Part shown: piece after piece, positions 43,207-53,223 of the stretch
How the letters are laid out: every line of letters begins with the position of its first letter
How positions within the stretch are numbered: the stretch's first letter is position 1
Assembly: GCF_900109455.1 (NCBI RefSeq)
Contig: NZ_FOAG01000001.1
Coordinates: forward strand, 310,001-374,000
DNA: 64,000 bases
Direction of reading: 5' to 3'
Origin: Roseovarius azorensis
GTDB taxonomy: Bacteria; Pseudomonadota; Alphaproteobacteria; Rhodobacterales; Rhodobacteraceae
Notes under the pieces: model-generated
Databases searched by the model: none
The model's input: the letters and a program-made list of their open reading frames with translations, nothing else
What the model was told of the DNA's origin: nothing
Program-made: the position numbers and the translations under genes

Positions 43207-43223
43207 TTCATCGTTCCCGAAAT
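43178..43223. terminator. Bidirectional hairpin between uvrD and valS
   Basis: ATTTCGG-AACGATGAA pairs with TTCATCGTT-CCCGAAAT (one unpaired base) around a 13-base loop. Both arms end in AT-rich sequence. The position between two convergent genes suggests a shared terminator. Confidence 0.55.
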
Positions 43224-43244
43224 CCCACCGCCAAAGGCATCCCG

Positions 43245-46200
43245 TCAGCCAAGCTCGGCGAGCCGGTCGAGGGCGGCGCGCAGCCTGACCTCTTCTTCCT
43301 CGCGCAGGGCGAGGTTCTCGCGGGTCTCCTCGACCACGTCCTCGGGTGCGCTGGCGACGAAGCTCGGGTTCTTCAGCCGCCCGCGCAGGCCGCCCAGTTC
43401 CTTTTCCAGCCTGCCCAGAGTCTTTTCCAGTCGCTCCTTTTCCGCGCCCACGTCGATGATATCCGCGAGCGGCAGGCCAAAGCTGCCGCCCTCGACGGCA
43501 ACCGTGACACAGCCCTTGGGAAAGGCGTCGGTGTCGGACAGGCTCTCGATCCGGGCAAGCCGCCGGATCATCGCCTCGTTGCGCGCCCATGCGGCGCGGC
43601 CTGACGCGCTCAGCCCGGTGACCAGCAGCGGGACATAAAGACCGGCAGGCACATGCATCTGCGCGCGGGCGGAACGGATCTGCTCGATCAGCGCGATCAC
43701 CCAGTTCATCTCACGATCCGCCTCGGCGTCGATCAGTTCCGCGCCGTAGGTCGGCCAGTCGGCATGCACCAGCATCTTGGCGCGCGCGCCCAGCGTGCCC
43801 CATAGCTCCTCGGTGACAAAGGGCATGATCGGGTGCAGCAGGATGAGGCACTGGTCGATGACCCATGCCATTGTGGCCTGTGTTTCCGCCTTGGTGGTCG
43901 CGTCGCCGTCCAGCAGCAGCGGCTTGGAAAATTCCACGTACCAGTCGCACACCGTGCCCCAGACAAAGGCGTAAAGCGCGTTCGCGGCGTCGTTGAAGCG
44001 GAAGTTTTCCAACGCCTCATCGACGGCGGCGCGCGCCTTGGCCGTCTCGCCGATGATCCACTTGTTGACCGTGGCGGCGGGCGTGGGGATCGCGCCATCC
44101 GAGCCTGTCGCGCCGTTCATCTCGGCAAAGCGGGCGGCGTTCCACAGCTTCGTGGTAAAGTTGCGATAGCCTGCGATCCGTTCCTTCGAGAGCTTGAGAT
44201 CGCGGCCCATGGCGGCCATCGCCGTCAGGGTGAACCGCACCGCATCGGCGCCATACTCATCAATCAGGTCGAGCGGGTCGAGCACGTTGCCCAGGGATTT
44301 GGACATCTTCTTGCCCTTCTCGTCGCGGACGAGGGCATGGACGTAGACGTGGGAGAAGGGCTTTTGCCCGACGACCGCATATTGCATCATCATCATCCGG
44401 GCGACCCAGAAAAAGATGATGTCGAAGCCGGTGATCAGGACGGAGGTGGGGAAGTATTTGCGGAGTTCCGGCGTGTCCTCGGGCCAGCCGAGCGTGCCGA
44501 TGGGCCAGAGGCCGGAGGAGAACCATGTGTCGAGAACGTCGGGGTCGCGCCAGACCGGATAGACCAGATGGGTCGGATCCTGCGCGGCAGTGTAGTCTGC
44601 GAGCGCCGAGGCCAGACGGTGCAGTGCCGCGTCGCGGCTTTCGACCTCGACAACCTGCATGACCGAGAGAGGCACCGGCAGGTCTGCGAGTTTGTCGTGG
44701 TAGGTGTCTGAAATCGTATTGAAATCAGCGCCACACTCCATCAGGTGCCCGGTGTGGCCTTCGTTCAGGAGGCGCAGCATCTCCACCAGATCGAGCGTGC
44801 CATCGCCCTCGTCATCGTGGAAATCCGGGGCGCTGAGATCGAACCCATACCACACCGGAATCTGATGCCCCCACCACAGTTGCCGGGAAATGCACCATGG
44901 CTCGATATTCTCCAGCCAGTGGAAATAGACCTTGCGGTCGGCCTCGGGCAGGATCGTGACCTCGCCCAAGCGCACGGCGTCGATGGCGGGTTGCACGATC
45001 CTGGCGGTGTCGACGAACCACTGATCGGTCAGCATCGGCTCGATCACCACTTTCGAACGATCGCCAAAAGGCTGCATGATCGGCTTGTTGTCCACAAGCG
45101 GCACCGGGTCGCCTTGATCATTTGCAACCATCACCGCCAGACCTTCGGCGGTAATCTCCTCGACAACCCGCTTGCGCGCCTCGAACCGATCCAGCCCGCG
45201 CAGATGGTCGGGGACGAGGTTGAGCGTGTCGATTTCCGCAGGCGTGAACTCCGCCCCTTGCGCGATCTGCTGCGCGCGCGCGGCGCATTCCGCATAGGGT
45301 GCGCCATCGGCCCGCATCTGCGCGCGGGTATCCATCAGACGGTACATCGGGATGTCGCCGCGCTGCGCCACGCCGTAGTCGTTGAAGTCATGCGCGCCGG
45401 TGATCTTGACCGCGCCCGAGCCGAAATCCGGGTCGGGGTATTCGTCGGTGATGATCGGAATGAGGCGACGATGCTCTTTCGGCCCAACCGGGATTTCACA
45501 TAGTTTTCCCACGATTGGCGCATATCGTTGATCTGATGGATGAACTGCGACGGCACCGTCGCCCAGCATTGTCTCGGGCCGCGTGGTGGCGATTGAGATA
45601 TAGTCGCGCTCTTCCTCCAGCACGATGTTGCCGTCCGCGTCACGCTCGACGTAAGCGTAGGTCTCGCCCCCCGCGAGCGGATACTTGAAGTGCCACATAT
45701 GACCCGGCACCTCGATGTTCTCGACCTCCAGATCGGAAATCGCGGTCTCGAAATGCGGATCCCAGTTGACCAGCCGCTTGCCCCGGTAGATCAGACCCTT
45801 GTTGTACATGTCGACAAAGACCTTGATCACCGCGTCGTGGAAATTGCCCTCTTCGCCCGCAGGCGCGCCGGGCGCGCCCGACATGGTAAAGGCGTTGCGC
45901 GACCAGTCGCAGGAGGCGCCGAGGCGTTTCAACTGATTGATGATCGTGTCGCCGGATTGCGTCTTCCACTCCCAGACCTTGGCCAGAAACTCATCGCGCG
46001 TGAAATCGGTGCGTCGCTTTCCCTCGGCGGCCAGCTTGCGCTCGACCACCATCTGCGTGGCGATGCCTGCGTGATCCTGTCCGGGCTGCCAGAGCGTGTC
46101 ATGCCCGCGCATCCGGTGCCAGCGGATCAGGATATCCTGCAGCGTGTTGTTGAACGCATGGCCCATGTGCAGGCTGCCCGTCACGTTGGGCGGCGGGATC

Positions 46201-46325
46201 ATGATGCTGAAACTCTCGGCACCGTCGCGCGCATTGGCCCCGGCGGCAAAGGCGCCCGCCTTTTCCCAGGCTGCATAAAGCCGCGCCTCGGCCTCGGCCG
46301 CATTGAATGTCTTGTCCATCGCCAT
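43245..46325 (-). CDS. valS: Valyl-tRNA synthetase
   Basis: 1,026 residues, class I synthetase. The HIGH-type signature is [15 protein letters not shown] and the second signature [13 protein letters not shown]. The editing domain, anticodon-binding region and a C-terminal coiled coil (about the last 70 residues, [19 protein letters not shown]) are present. The ATG at 46325 ([20 protein letters not shown]) fits the family; the frame continues to 46472 but reads into the divergent promoter region. Confidence 0.98.
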   Translation of the reverse strand: MAMDKTFNAAEAEARLYAAWEKAGAFAAGANARDGAESFSIMIPPPNVTGSLHMGHAFNNTLQDILIRWHRMRGHDTLWQPGQDHAGIATQMVVERKLAAEGKRRTDFTRDEFLAKVWEWKTQSGDTIINQLKRLGASCDWSRNAFTMSGAPGAPAGEEGNFHDAVIKVFVDMYNKGLIYRGKRLVNWDPHFETAISDLEVENIEVPGHMWHFKYPLAGGETYAYVERDADGNIVLEEERDYISIATTRPETMLGDGAVAVHPSDQRYAPIVGKLCEIPVGPKEHRRLIPIITDEYPDPDFGSGAVKITGAHDFNDYGVAQRGDIPMYRLMDTRAQMRADGAPYAECAARAQQIAQGAEFTPAEIDTLNLVPDHLRGLDRFEARKRVVEEITAEGLAVMVANDQGDPVPLVDNKPIMQPFGDRSKVVIEPMLTDQWFVDTARIVQPAIDAVRLGEVTILPEADRKVYFHWLENIEPWCISRQLWWGHQIPVWYGFDLSAPDFHDDEGDGTLDLVEMLRLLNEGHTGHLMECGADFNTISDTYHDKLADLPVPLSVMQVVEVESRDAALHRLASALADYTAAQDPTHLVYPVWRDPDVLDTWFSSGLWPIGTLGWPEDTPELRKYFPTSVLITGFDIIFFWVARMMMMQYAVVGQKPFSHVYVHALVRDEKGKKMSKSLGNVLDPLDLIDEYGADAVRFTLTAMAAMGRDLKLSKERIAGYRNFTTKLWNAARFAEMNGATGSDGAIPTPAATVNKWIIGETAKARAAVDEALENFRFNDAANALYAFVWGTVCDWYVEFSKPLLLDGDATTKAETQATMAWVIDQCLILLHPIMPFVTEELWGTLGARAKMLVHADWPTYGAELIDAEADREMNWVIALIEQIRSARAQMHVPAGLYVPLLVTGLSASGRAAWARNEAMIRRLARIESLSDTDAFPKGCVTVAVEGGSFGLPLADIIDVGAEKERLEKTLGRLEKELGGLRGRLKNPSFVASAPEDVVEETRENLALREEEEVRLRAALDRLAELG

Positions 46326-46483
46326 GATGTCGGTTTCCCGCAAATTTCCGCTTTGGCGTTGCTCTATCGAATGTGCGGCAAGAGGAAAAGGCACAGCGCG
46401 CACTTTCTTGGGCGCGGCGCGTGACAAGCGGGGCGATTGTGGCGCAGACTGCCCGCCGTAACAGGGCAGCAAGGGGCAGGGCG

Positions 46484-47458
46484 ATGGACGGGGTCCGGCA
46501 ATGGCGGCTGAATCGCGACGGCAGCAGCGCAGAGGTCGATCTGACCGGCGAGATACTGGACGGATGGGGAACGGCGGGGGCGCTCGACTGGGTACATGTC
46601 AACTGCGCCCGACCGGGCGCGCGCGACTGGCTGGAGGCGGCGGGGCTGGAGCCGCTGGTGCTGCGCGCATTGCTCGCCGCCGAGACGCGGCCGCGCTGCA
46701 GCGTTCATGGCGCGGGGGTGCTGATCAACCTGCGCGGCGTCAACCTCAACCTCGGCGACGAGGTCGAGGACATGGTGTCGCTGCGGATGTGGGTGACCGA
46801 AGGGCTGCTGGTCAGCGTGCAACTGCGTCGTCTGATGGCGGTGAGCGATGTCATGGAGGGTGTGACGCGCGGGCAGGGGCCGGATGGCCCGGCGGAACTG
46901 GTGGCGCGCCTCGCGCTGCGCCTCGCCGACCGGGCCGAGCCGGTGGTGGCCGGACTGAACGAAAAGCTCGATACGCTCGAGGATCAGGTGATCGAGGGAC
47001 TGAGCGCGCTGGACCGGCGCGGTCTGGCGGATATCCGGCGGGTGGCGATCGTGCTGCGGCGGCACATGGCCCCGCAGCGCGACGCGCTGAGCACCTTCGA
47101 GATCGAGGATATGCCGTGGATTCGCGGTCATCACCGCAGCCGCCTGCGCGAGGCGACCGAGCGGATGACCCGCCTTGCCGAGGAACTGGACGCGATCCGC
47201 GACCGCGCGCAGGTGGTGCACGATCAGATCATGGATGCGCGCGCCGAGGCGATGAACCGGCAGATGCTGCTCTTGTCCGTGGTGGCGGCGATCTTTCTGC
47301 CGCTGGGGTTGATCACAGGGCTGTTGGGGATCAACGTGGGCGGCATGCCGGGGGCCGAGGACCCGCGCGCGTTCTGGATCGTCACCGGCGCGCTGGTGGT
47401 GCTGGGTCTGGGGCTGGTGACGCTGTTCTGGCGCACGGGCCTGCTGGGGCGGCACTAG
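46484..47458 (+). CDS. zntB: CorA-family zinc transporter ZntB
   Basis: 324 residues: a large cytoplasmic funnel domain, a long helix, and two C-terminal membrane helices with [12 protein letters not shown] between them (ZntB-type GxN motif). The family forms pentamers; ZntB moves Zn2+ by proton-driven uptake. AAGGGGCAGGGCG precedes ATG 46484. It is divergent from valS. Confidence 0.92.
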   Translation: MDGVRQWRLNRDGSSAEVDLTGEILDGWGTAGALDWVHVNCARPGARDWLEAAGLEPLVLRALLAAETRPRCSVHGAGVLINLRGVNLNLGDEVEDMVSLRMWVTEGLLVSVQLRRLMAVSDVMEGVTRGQGPDGPAELVARLALRLADRAEPVVAGLNEKLDTLEDQVIEGLSALDRRGLADIRRVAIVLRRHMAPQRDALSTFEIEDMPWIRGHHRSRLREATERMTRLAEELDAIRDRAQVVHDQIMDARAEAMNRQMLLLSVVAAIFLPLGLITGLLGINVGGMPGAEDPRAFWIVTGALVVLGLGLVTLFWRTGLLGRH

Positions 47459-47474
47459 CTGGCGGGGCGGGCAT

Positions 47475-47909
47475 TCAGCCACCCCGGTCGATCTTGGTCG
47501 ACAGGTGAATGAGGCTCTCGGAGCCGCGCACGCCCCTGGCCTCGCCGATGCGGTCGAGCGTTTCGTCAAGCGCCTCGGTGGTGTCTGCCTCCAGCGTCAC
47601 GATCAGGTCGAACCGGCCAGAGGTGGTATGCACCCGCCGCACCCCCTGCAGCGATCTGAGCCGGGCCAGAACGGCAGGCCCCGAGCGCGGCTCGATGCTG
47701 ACCAGCGCGGTGGCGCGCAGCGCCGGGCGGGCCTCATTGCTCAGCCGCAGGGTATAGCCTGCGATCACGTTCGACGCCTCCAGCCGGTCGATCCGCGCCT
47801 GCACGGTGGTACGCGCCAGGCCTAGCCTGCGTGCCAGCGTGGCCACCGGCAGGCGGGCGTTCTCGGTCAGCAGGGCGATCAGGGTGCGGTCGGTGTCGTC
47901 GATTTGCAT
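47475..47909 (-). CDS. Lrp/AsnC family transcriptional regulator
   Basis: 144 residues. The N-terminal winged HTH (DDTDRTLIALLTENARL, VATLARRLGLARTTVQARI) and C-terminal RAM domain (VRRVHTTSGRFDLIVTLEAD) are standard. It is divergent from the type III PLP decarboxylase gene with 111 bp of AT-rich DNA between them, so it probably controls that gene in response to an amino acid. Confidence 0.93.
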   Translation of the reverse strand: MQIDDTDRTLIALLTENARLPVATLARRLGLARTTVQARIDRLEASNVIAGYTLRLSNEARPALRATALVSIEPRSGPAVLARLRSLQGVRRVHTTSGRFDLIVTLEADTTEALDETLDRIGEARGVRGSESLIHLSTKIDRGG

Positions 47910-48020
47910 GATGACATATACTTTATGACGAATCTTTCATGCAAATTATACGAAATGCCACGCTGAATCGACGGTCTTTTGCGGCATGCTGAAAGAAAAG
48001 AGCAGCAAAGGTCGTTCGAC
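47910..48020. promoter_or_regulatory. Divergent control region of Lrp regulator and decarboxylase
   Basis: 111-bp gap, AT-rich against its surroundings, with repeated elements near TTTATGACGAA, TTTCATGCAAA and TTATACGAAA (about 47931-47956). These are the kind of loose A/T dyads bound by Lrp-type proteins. Confidence 0.4.
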
Positions 48021-49151
48021 ATGAGAAATGCCCCCGCCTGGCCCGATCCGCGTGCCCATCTCATGCGGCAATCTCCCGATGCGCCGGTGCTCTATTTCAG
48101 CCCCGATCAGCTTCAGGCAACGGCGCGGCGGTTTCAGGCGCATTTTCCGGGGCTTGTGACCTATGCGGTCAAGGCCAATCCGGGCGAAGAGGTGCTGGCC
48201 AATCTGGTGGCGGCGGGAATCGCCGCCTTTGACGTGGCCAGCCCCGCCGAGATGCGCGCGGTGCGCGCGGTCTGCCCGGCGGCGGTGCTGCATTACAACA
48301 ACCCCGTGCGCTCGTCCGCCGAGGTGCGGCTGGCGGCGGAAATGGGTGTGCGCTCCTATTCGGTGGACTGCCTGAGCGAGTTGGACAAGCTGACCGGGCA
48401 GGCACCCGAGGGTTCGGAGATGAGCGTGCGGCTGGCCCTGCCGGTGCGCGGGGCCGTCTATGATTTCGGCGAGAAATTCGGAGCCGGACCCGAGCAGGCA
48501 GCGGATCTGCTGCGGGCGGTGGTTGCGCGCGGTTTTGCCCCCTCGATGACCTTTCATCCCGGCACGCAATGCGCCGATCCCGCCGCATGGGGTGCCTATA
48601 TCGGCGTTGTGGCCGATGTGGCGCGTGCGGCAGGCGTGCGGCTGCACCGTCTCAACGTAGGGGGCGGTTTCGCGGCGCACCGCACCGGCGCTGCCCCCGA
48701 TCTCGAGGCGATCCTGACCCATATAGGGGCCGAGGTGGCATGGGTCTTTGGCGACGACGCCCCGGTGCTGGTTTGCGAACCGGGCCGCGCGATGGTGGCC
48801 GAGGCGTTCAGCATGGCGGTGCGCATCAAGGCGCTGCGCGAGAACGGCGCGATCTTTGTCAATGACGGGGTCTATGGCGGGCTGACCGAGATCCGCGATA
48901 TCGGCGCGCCGGACCGGATCGTGGTTCTGGCCCCCGACGGCACCGAGCGCCGGGGCGGGATGCGCCGCCGCGTGGTCTTTGGCCCGACCTGCGACAGCAT
49001 CGACCGGCTGCCCGATTCGCTGCCCCTGCCGGGGGATCTGGCCGAGGGCGATTACCTGCTGATCGCTGGCATGGGGGCCTATACGCGCGCGCTCAGCACG
49101 GATTTCAACGGCTACGGGCTGCATGATGTGGTGACCGTGGCGCATCTCTGA
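48021..49151 (+). CDS. Type III PLP-dependent decarboxylase (ornithine/lysine decarboxylase-like)
   Basis: 376 residues, eukaryotic-type ODC fold. PLP Lys51 in YAVKANPGEEVL, glycine loop NVGGGF (212-217), EPGRAMV (253-259), and active-site Cys324 in FGPTCDSID are present. Makes a diamine from ornithine, lysine or a related amino acid, probably for polyamine synthesis. The bordering Lrp gene suggests amino-acid-responsive control. The exact substrate cannot be read from sequence. Confidence 0.9.
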   Translation: MRNAPAWPDPRAHLMRQSPDAPVLYFSPDQLQATARRFQAHFPGLVTYAVKANPGEEVLANLVAAGIAAFDVASPAEMRAVRAVCPAAVLHYNNPVRSSAEVRLAAEMGVRSYSVDCLSELDKLTGQAPEGSEMSVRLALPVRGAVYDFGEKFGAGPEQAADLLRAVVARGFAPSMTFHPGTQCADPAAWGAYIGVVADVARAAGVRLHRLNVGGGFAAHRTGAAPDLEAILTHIGAEVAWVFGDDAPVLVCEPGRAMVAEAFSMAVRIKALRENGAIFVNDGVYGGLTEIRDIGAPDRIVVLAPDGTERRGGMRRRVVFGPTCDSIDRLPDSLPLPGDLAEGDYLLIAGMGAYTRALSTDFNGYGLHDVVTVAHL

Positions 49152-49273
49152 GTTGCTGTTTCAGCCTGCTCACGGTTATTTTCATGAATTGTCAGGAGTT
49201 TCAGCGCAACCTGTGCTTATATTGAACGGCAGGAGGGGCCCGCCCGGGTCCGGCTTGCAAGAGCAGGGGTGTC

Positions 49274-50362
49274 ATGTCCTGGCGTAACTGGACAAAATCG
49301 GTTTACGAATGGCTGCGGCCGGGCCCGCGCGCCGGTCAGCCGGCCTTTGCGCACCGGCGCGGCCCGGTCAGCCATGTCCTGATCCTCGACGGCACCATGT
49401 CCACACTGGCCGAGGGTTGCGAGACGAACGCCGGCCTCACCTACAAGCTCTTGCGCGAGGTGGCGGGGCCGGATTTGTCGCTCTATTACGAGGCGGGGAT
49501 CCAGTGGCGCGACTGGCGCGCGACCGGCGACATCATCATGGGGCGCGGCATCAACCGGCAGATCCGCCGCGCGTATGGTTATCTGGCCAGTCGCTACCGC
49601 CCCGGTGACCGCATTTTCATGTTTGGCTATTCGCGCGGGGCCTATGCGGTGCGGTCACTGGCCGGGGTGATCGACCGGATCGGTCTCCTGCGTGCCGAAG
49701 AGGCGACCGAGCGTAATGTGCATACGGCGTTCCGGCATTACCGATGCACTCCGAACAGTACGGCCTCGGCGGATTTTGCCCGCGCCTATTGCCATGCCGA
49801 CACGCACATCGAAATGGTCGGCGTCTGGGATACGGTCAAGGCGCTGGGGATGCGCATTCCGATCCTCTGGCGGTTCCGCGTTGATGCGCACGGGTTTCAC
49901 AGCCACCAGCTTGGGCGCAGCATCCGGCACGGGTTTCACGCGCTGGCGCTGGACGAGACGCGCAATGCCTATACGCCAGTGCTCTGGGAATGCCCGCCGG
50001 GATTTGAAGGCGATGTGGAACAGGTCTGGTTCCGTGGCAGCCACGGCGATGTCGGCGGCCAGCTCTGCGGGTTCAACGCGGCGCGCCCGCTGTCGAATAT
50101 TCCGCTGGTCTGGATGCTGGAACGCGCCGAAGGTTGCGCGCTGCCCCTGCCGCCGGGCTGGCGCGCGCGCTTTGCGCAGGATGTCCACGCGCCCTCGGTC
50201 GGTACCTGGCAGGGCTGGAGCAAGGTCTTGCTGATGCGTGCGCCGCGCGTGGTTGGCCGCGACCCCTCCGAGCGGCTGCACGAGAGCGTGGGCGGCAGAA
50301 TCGGGACCGGCTGGCGCGGTCCGCGCCTGACCGGCATGCTGAAAGAGCAGGGCGGGGTCTAG
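49274..50362 (+). CDS. DUF2235 alpha/beta-hydrolase domain protein
   Basis: 362 residues. It carries LILDGTMSTLAEGCETN (DUF2235 start), a nucleophile elbow GYSRGAYAV (Ser120), VGVWDTVKALG, and WFRGSHGDVGG near residues 256-266 that supply the acid and His. Family members include type VI secretion phospholipase effectors (Tle1) and stand-alone cytoplasmic hydrolases. No vgrG, immunity or T6SS gene is nearby, so I treat it as stand-alone. The stop overlaps the convergent thioesterase stop. Confidence 0.87.
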   Translation: MSWRNWTKSVYEWLRPGPRAGQPAFAHRRGPVSHVLILDGTMSTLAEGCETNAGLTYKLLREVAGPDLSLYYEAGIQWRDWRATGDIIMGRGINRQIRRAYGYLASRYRPGDRIFMFGYSRGAYAVRSLAGVIDRIGLLRAEEATERNVHTAFRHYRCTPNSTASADFARAYCHADTHIEMVGVWDTVKALGMRIPILWRFRVDAHGFHSHQLGRSIRHGFHALALDETRNAYTPVLWECPPGFEGDVEQVWFRGSHGDVGGQLCGFNAARPLSNIPLVWMLERAEGCALPLPPGWRARFAQDVHAPSVGTWQGWSKVLLMRAPRVVGRDPSERLHESVGGRIGTGWRGPRLTGMLKEQGGV

Positions 50363-50850
50363 CCCGCCTCAGGCTGCAGGATGATGCAGGTGGTGGAGCC
50401 GGTGGCATAAAGCCGGTCGTCGTCGAGGCCGCGCAATTCGCCCATGGCCACGGCGGTCGAGCGCCCCTTGTGCTGCACCGTGCCGATGGCGCGCACGGGA
50501 CAATCCAGCGGCAGGGCGCGGGTGATGTTCACCTTGAATTCCAGCGTCGTGTAGACCTCGCCCCGCGCGAGTTCGGTCATCACCGCGCAGCCCATGCAGC
50601 TGTCAAGGATCGCGGCATACCAGCCGCCATGCACGCCGCGCATCGGGTTGGTCACGTCGAAGGCGGGTTTGCCCTCGAACACCACGCAGCCCGGTTCGGC
50701 GCTGACCGGCCAGAATCCGAGCGTCGCGCCGATTGGCGGGGCCGGCAAATGCCCGGCAATCATCTCCTGCATGAATTCCAGCCCCGACCGCGCCAGGAGC
50801 GCCTGCCGGTCAGGCATTTCCTCCAGCGACCTGGCGTTTCGTGGTGGCAT
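50359..50850 (-). CDS. PaaI family hotdog thioesterase
   Basis: 163 residues with the hotdog signature FDVTNPMRGVHGGWYAAILDS (split near 85) and LEFKVNITRAL. It hydrolyses acyl- or aryl-CoA esters in the cytoplasm; the substrate is unknown. The ATG at 50850 (MPPRNARSLEE) is chosen; an in-frame upstream extension to 50910 has no good ribosome site. The metF gene ends shortly upstream, so the two may be co-transcribed. Confidence 0.9.
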   Translation of the reverse strand: MPPRNARSLEEMPDRQALLARSGLEFMQEMIAGHLPAPPIGATLGFWPVSAEPGCVVFEGKPAFDVTNPMRGVHGGWYAAILDSCMGCAVMTELARGEVYTTLEFKVNITRALPLDCPVRAIGTVQHKGRSTAVAMGELRGLDDDRLYATGSTTCIILQPEAG

Positions 50851-50916
50851 CCCCGGCCCCTTTTCGTTGCTGCGCGGGCGCAGGTTAGGCGGGGCCGGGA
50901 CGAGAGACAAGCCGCC

Positions 50917-51783
50917 TCAGGCCACGTCGCGCAACGTCACCCTGGGCATGACGCCAAGCGCATGGCACACATCACGTGTGAGGTCGGGACGGTTGAGCGT
51001 GTAAAAATGCAGATCCTCGGCGCCGCCCTCGATCAACTCGCTGCACAGTTCCGTGGCCAGTGCGGTTGCCAGCAGATCGTGGCGGTTGTCACGCATTGCC
51101 TTGTCGAACGCATCATCCAGCCATGCGGGCACCTGCGCCCCGCAGGCCAGCGCGAACTTGCGCGCACCGGTCCAGTTCTCGATCGGCAGCACGCCGGGGA
51201 TGATCGGCGCGCTAATGCCCGCCGCCGCACAGGCGTCGCGGAAGCGAAAGAAGGTTTCCGCCTCGAAGAAGAACTGCGTGATCGCCTCGGAGGCCCCGGC
51301 GTCGATCTTGCGCTTGAGCCAGTCGATATCGGCGCGGCTGTCCGCCGCCTCGGGATGTTTCTCGGGGTAGGCGCCGACGCGGATGGTGAACTTGCCGGTC
51401 TCCGCCAGCGCGGCGATCAATTCGCAGCTGTCGGCAAAGCCCTCGGGATGCGGGGTGAAACCGCCGGTGCCCTTGGGCGGGTCGCCGCGCAGGGCGACGA
51501 TCTCGGTCACGCCGGCGGCGGCGAACTGTTCGGCGATGGCCAGCGTTTCCGCGCGGCTGGCATCGACGCAGGTCAGATGCGCCGCCACATTGAGGCCGGT
51601 TGCCTTGTGCAGCGTGCCCACCGCCTCGCGCGTCAGCTCGCGCGTGGTGCCACCCGCGCCGTAGGTCACCGAGACAAAGCGCGGGTCGAGCGGCGCAAGG
51701 GTATGGATCGTGTCCCAGAGACGGAACGACGCCTCCAGCGTCTTGGGCGGGAAGAATTCGAACGAGATGCGCGGCGTTCCCAT
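50917..51783 (-). CDS. metF: Methylenetetrahydrofolate reductase
   Basis: 288-residue FAD TIM barrel. It begins RISFEFFPPKT (catalytic Glu), with HLTCVDAS, LRGDPPKG and QFFFEAE. It makes 5-methyl-THF for methionine synthase. It is divergent from a LysR gene whose product is likely its regulator, as with MetR in other proteobacteria. It lies just upstream of the thioesterase gene. Confidence 0.96.
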   Translation of the reverse strand: MGTPRISFEFFPPKTLEASFRLWDTIHTLAPLDPRFVSVTYGAGGTTRELTREAVGTLHKATGLNVAAHLTCVDASRAETLAIAEQFAAAGVTEIVALRGDPPKGTGGFTPHPEGFADSCELIAALAETGKFTIRVGAYPEKHPEAADSRADIDWLKRKIDAGASEAITQFFFEAETFFRFRDACAAAGISAPIIPGVLPIENWTGARKFALACGAQVPAWLDDAFDKAMRDNRHDLLATALATELCSELIEGGAEDLHFYTLNRPDLTRDVCHALGVMPRVTLRDVA

Positions 51784-51860
51784 GAGTGGTCATCCTGTGC
51801 AGGAGGGATATCTGTTGCCCCCTTGTTGCAGGCACGGCACTGTGAGACAACTTCATAAAT

Positions 51861-51873
51861 TTCATGGTTTGAA
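51861..51873. promoter_or_regulatory. Candidate LysR-type binding site
   Basis: TTCA-TGGTT-TGAA, a T-N11-A dyad in the 106-bp gap between metF and the LysR gene, 16 bp upstream of the LysR start. A second TTCATAAAT lies at about 51852. Confidence 0.45.
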
Positions 51874-51889
51874 TGAGGCTCGCTAATAT

Positions 51890-52795
51890 ATGCATATCGA
51901 GTTCCGGCATTTGAAAACCATCCGTGCCATTCATCAGGCGGGCGGTCTGGCGCGGGCGGCGGACATGCTCCACATCACCCAGTCGGCGCTCAGCCATCAG
52001 ATCAAGGGGCTGGAGGACCAGGCGGGGGTCGAACTGTTCGTGAGGCGGTCCAAGCCCCTGCGCCTGTCGGCGGCGGGGCAGCGCCTGCTGCGGCTGGCCG
52101 AGCGGATTTTGCCCGAGATCGAGGCGCTGGAGGTCGAATTCGCCGGCCTGCGCGATGGCAGCGCGGGCCGTCTGCACATCGCCATCGAATGCCATGCCTG
52201 TTTCGAGTGGCTCTTTCCGGTGCTGGAGCGGTTCCGCAAGACCTGGGGCGAGGTGGATGTGGATATCCGCCCCGGCCTCGCGTTCGATGCGCTGCCCGCG
52301 CTGCAGAAGGAAGAGGTCGATCTGGTGGTATCCTCGGATCCCGAGAACTTGCCGGGGGTCAGTTTCAAGCCGCTCTTCGATTACGAGCCGGTTTTCGTGG
52401 CCTCAAGCCAGCACCCGCTGGCGCAGAAACCGCATGTCGAGGCGACCGATTTCCGGGATGAGGTGTTGATCACCTATCCGGTGGACCGTTCGCGACTGGA
52501 CGTGTTCACGGAATTGCTGACCCCGGCCAAGATCGAGCCAAGGAGCATCCGGCAGGTCGAACTGACGGCAGTGATCCTGCTGCTGGTGGCGTCCAATCGT
52601 GGGGTCTCGGTGCTGCCCGACTGGGTGGTGCGCGAGGTCAGGACCAGCTCTGACTACGTGACGCGCCCGCTGACGGCGCAGGGCGTCACCAAGCGGCTCT
52701 ATGCCGCGATCCGCGACGATGACGCCGACAAGCCCTACATGGCGCATCTGATCCGGCTGGCGCGCGAAATTCCCGTGCGATTGCAGAGGGGCTAA
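51890..52795 (+). CDS. LysR family transcriptional regulator (MetR-like)
   Basis: 301 residues. The N-terminal winged HTH starts MHIEFRHLKTIRAIHQAGGLARAA, with TQSALSHQIKGLE (about residues 29-42), then the periplasmic-binding-protein-like effector domain. The HTH and the divergent metF suggest MetR, the homocysteine-sensing activator of methionine genes. Assignment to MetR is from position and HTH resemblance. Confidence 0.88.
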   Translation: MHIEFRHLKTIRAIHQAGGLARAADMLHITQSALSHQIKGLEDQAGVELFVRRSKPLRLSAAGQRLLRLAERILPEIEALEVEFAGLRDGSAGRLHIAIECHACFEWLFPVLERFRKTWGEVDVDIRPGLAFDALPALQKEEVDLVVSSDPENLPGVSFKPLFDYEPVFVASSQHPLAQKPHVEATDFRDEVLITYPVDRSRLDVFTELLTPAKIEPRSIRQVELTAVILLLVASNRGVSVLPDWVVREVRTSSDYVTRPLTAQGVTKRLYAAIRDDDADKPYMAHLIRLAREIPVRLQRG

Positions 52796-52818
52796 CAGTC
52801 TGCCAGGGGCCGTTCAGA

Positions 52819-53223
52819 TCACCACATCCAGAAACTCTGCTCATAGCGGGTCTTTCTGCCCTCTTCGCGGGGATAGGTGATCATCCGCAGGATTGCGGCA
52901 AAACAGACCATTGCCAGCGACAGGATCAACAGCCTGTCAACGCTGAGCGAATTGCCGACCAGCAGCAGTTTTCCCAGCACCAGCGTCAATGCAATCGCTG
53001 CCGGCAGGCGCACGTAGATGCCCAGCGTCAGCCAGAACCCCAGCACCGCCAGCATTCCAAGGTGGATCTTGTCGAATATCGTCCCGAACCCCGTTGGCCT
53101 GAGCAGTTCGGTCAGCACATGCGGCTGGAGGCTTTCTTCATCAATAAGACCATAAACGCCAAGGCCGAAAAGTATCAGTCCGGCCGTCACGCAAAGAAAG
53201 TTGGCGACGTAGAGAAAAAGCAA
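52819..53223 (-). CDS. Small multi-pass membrane protein, hypothetical
   Basis: 134 residues with four hydrophobic segments (about 3-25, 55-72, 74-90, 95-115) and a charged C-terminus. I do not recognise a family. It begins with TTG (53223): AGGAGGG stands four bases before it, and no better ATG is in frame, so TTG is the likely start. Base use is less GC-rich than that of the genes around it. Confidence 0.75.
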   Translation of the reverse strand: MLFLYVANFLCVTAGLILFGLGVYGLIDEESLQPHVLTELLRPTGFGTIFDKIHLGMLAVLGFWLTLGIYVRLPAAIALTLVLGKLLLVGNSLSVDRLLILSLAMVCFAAILRMITYPREEGRKTRYEQSFWMW

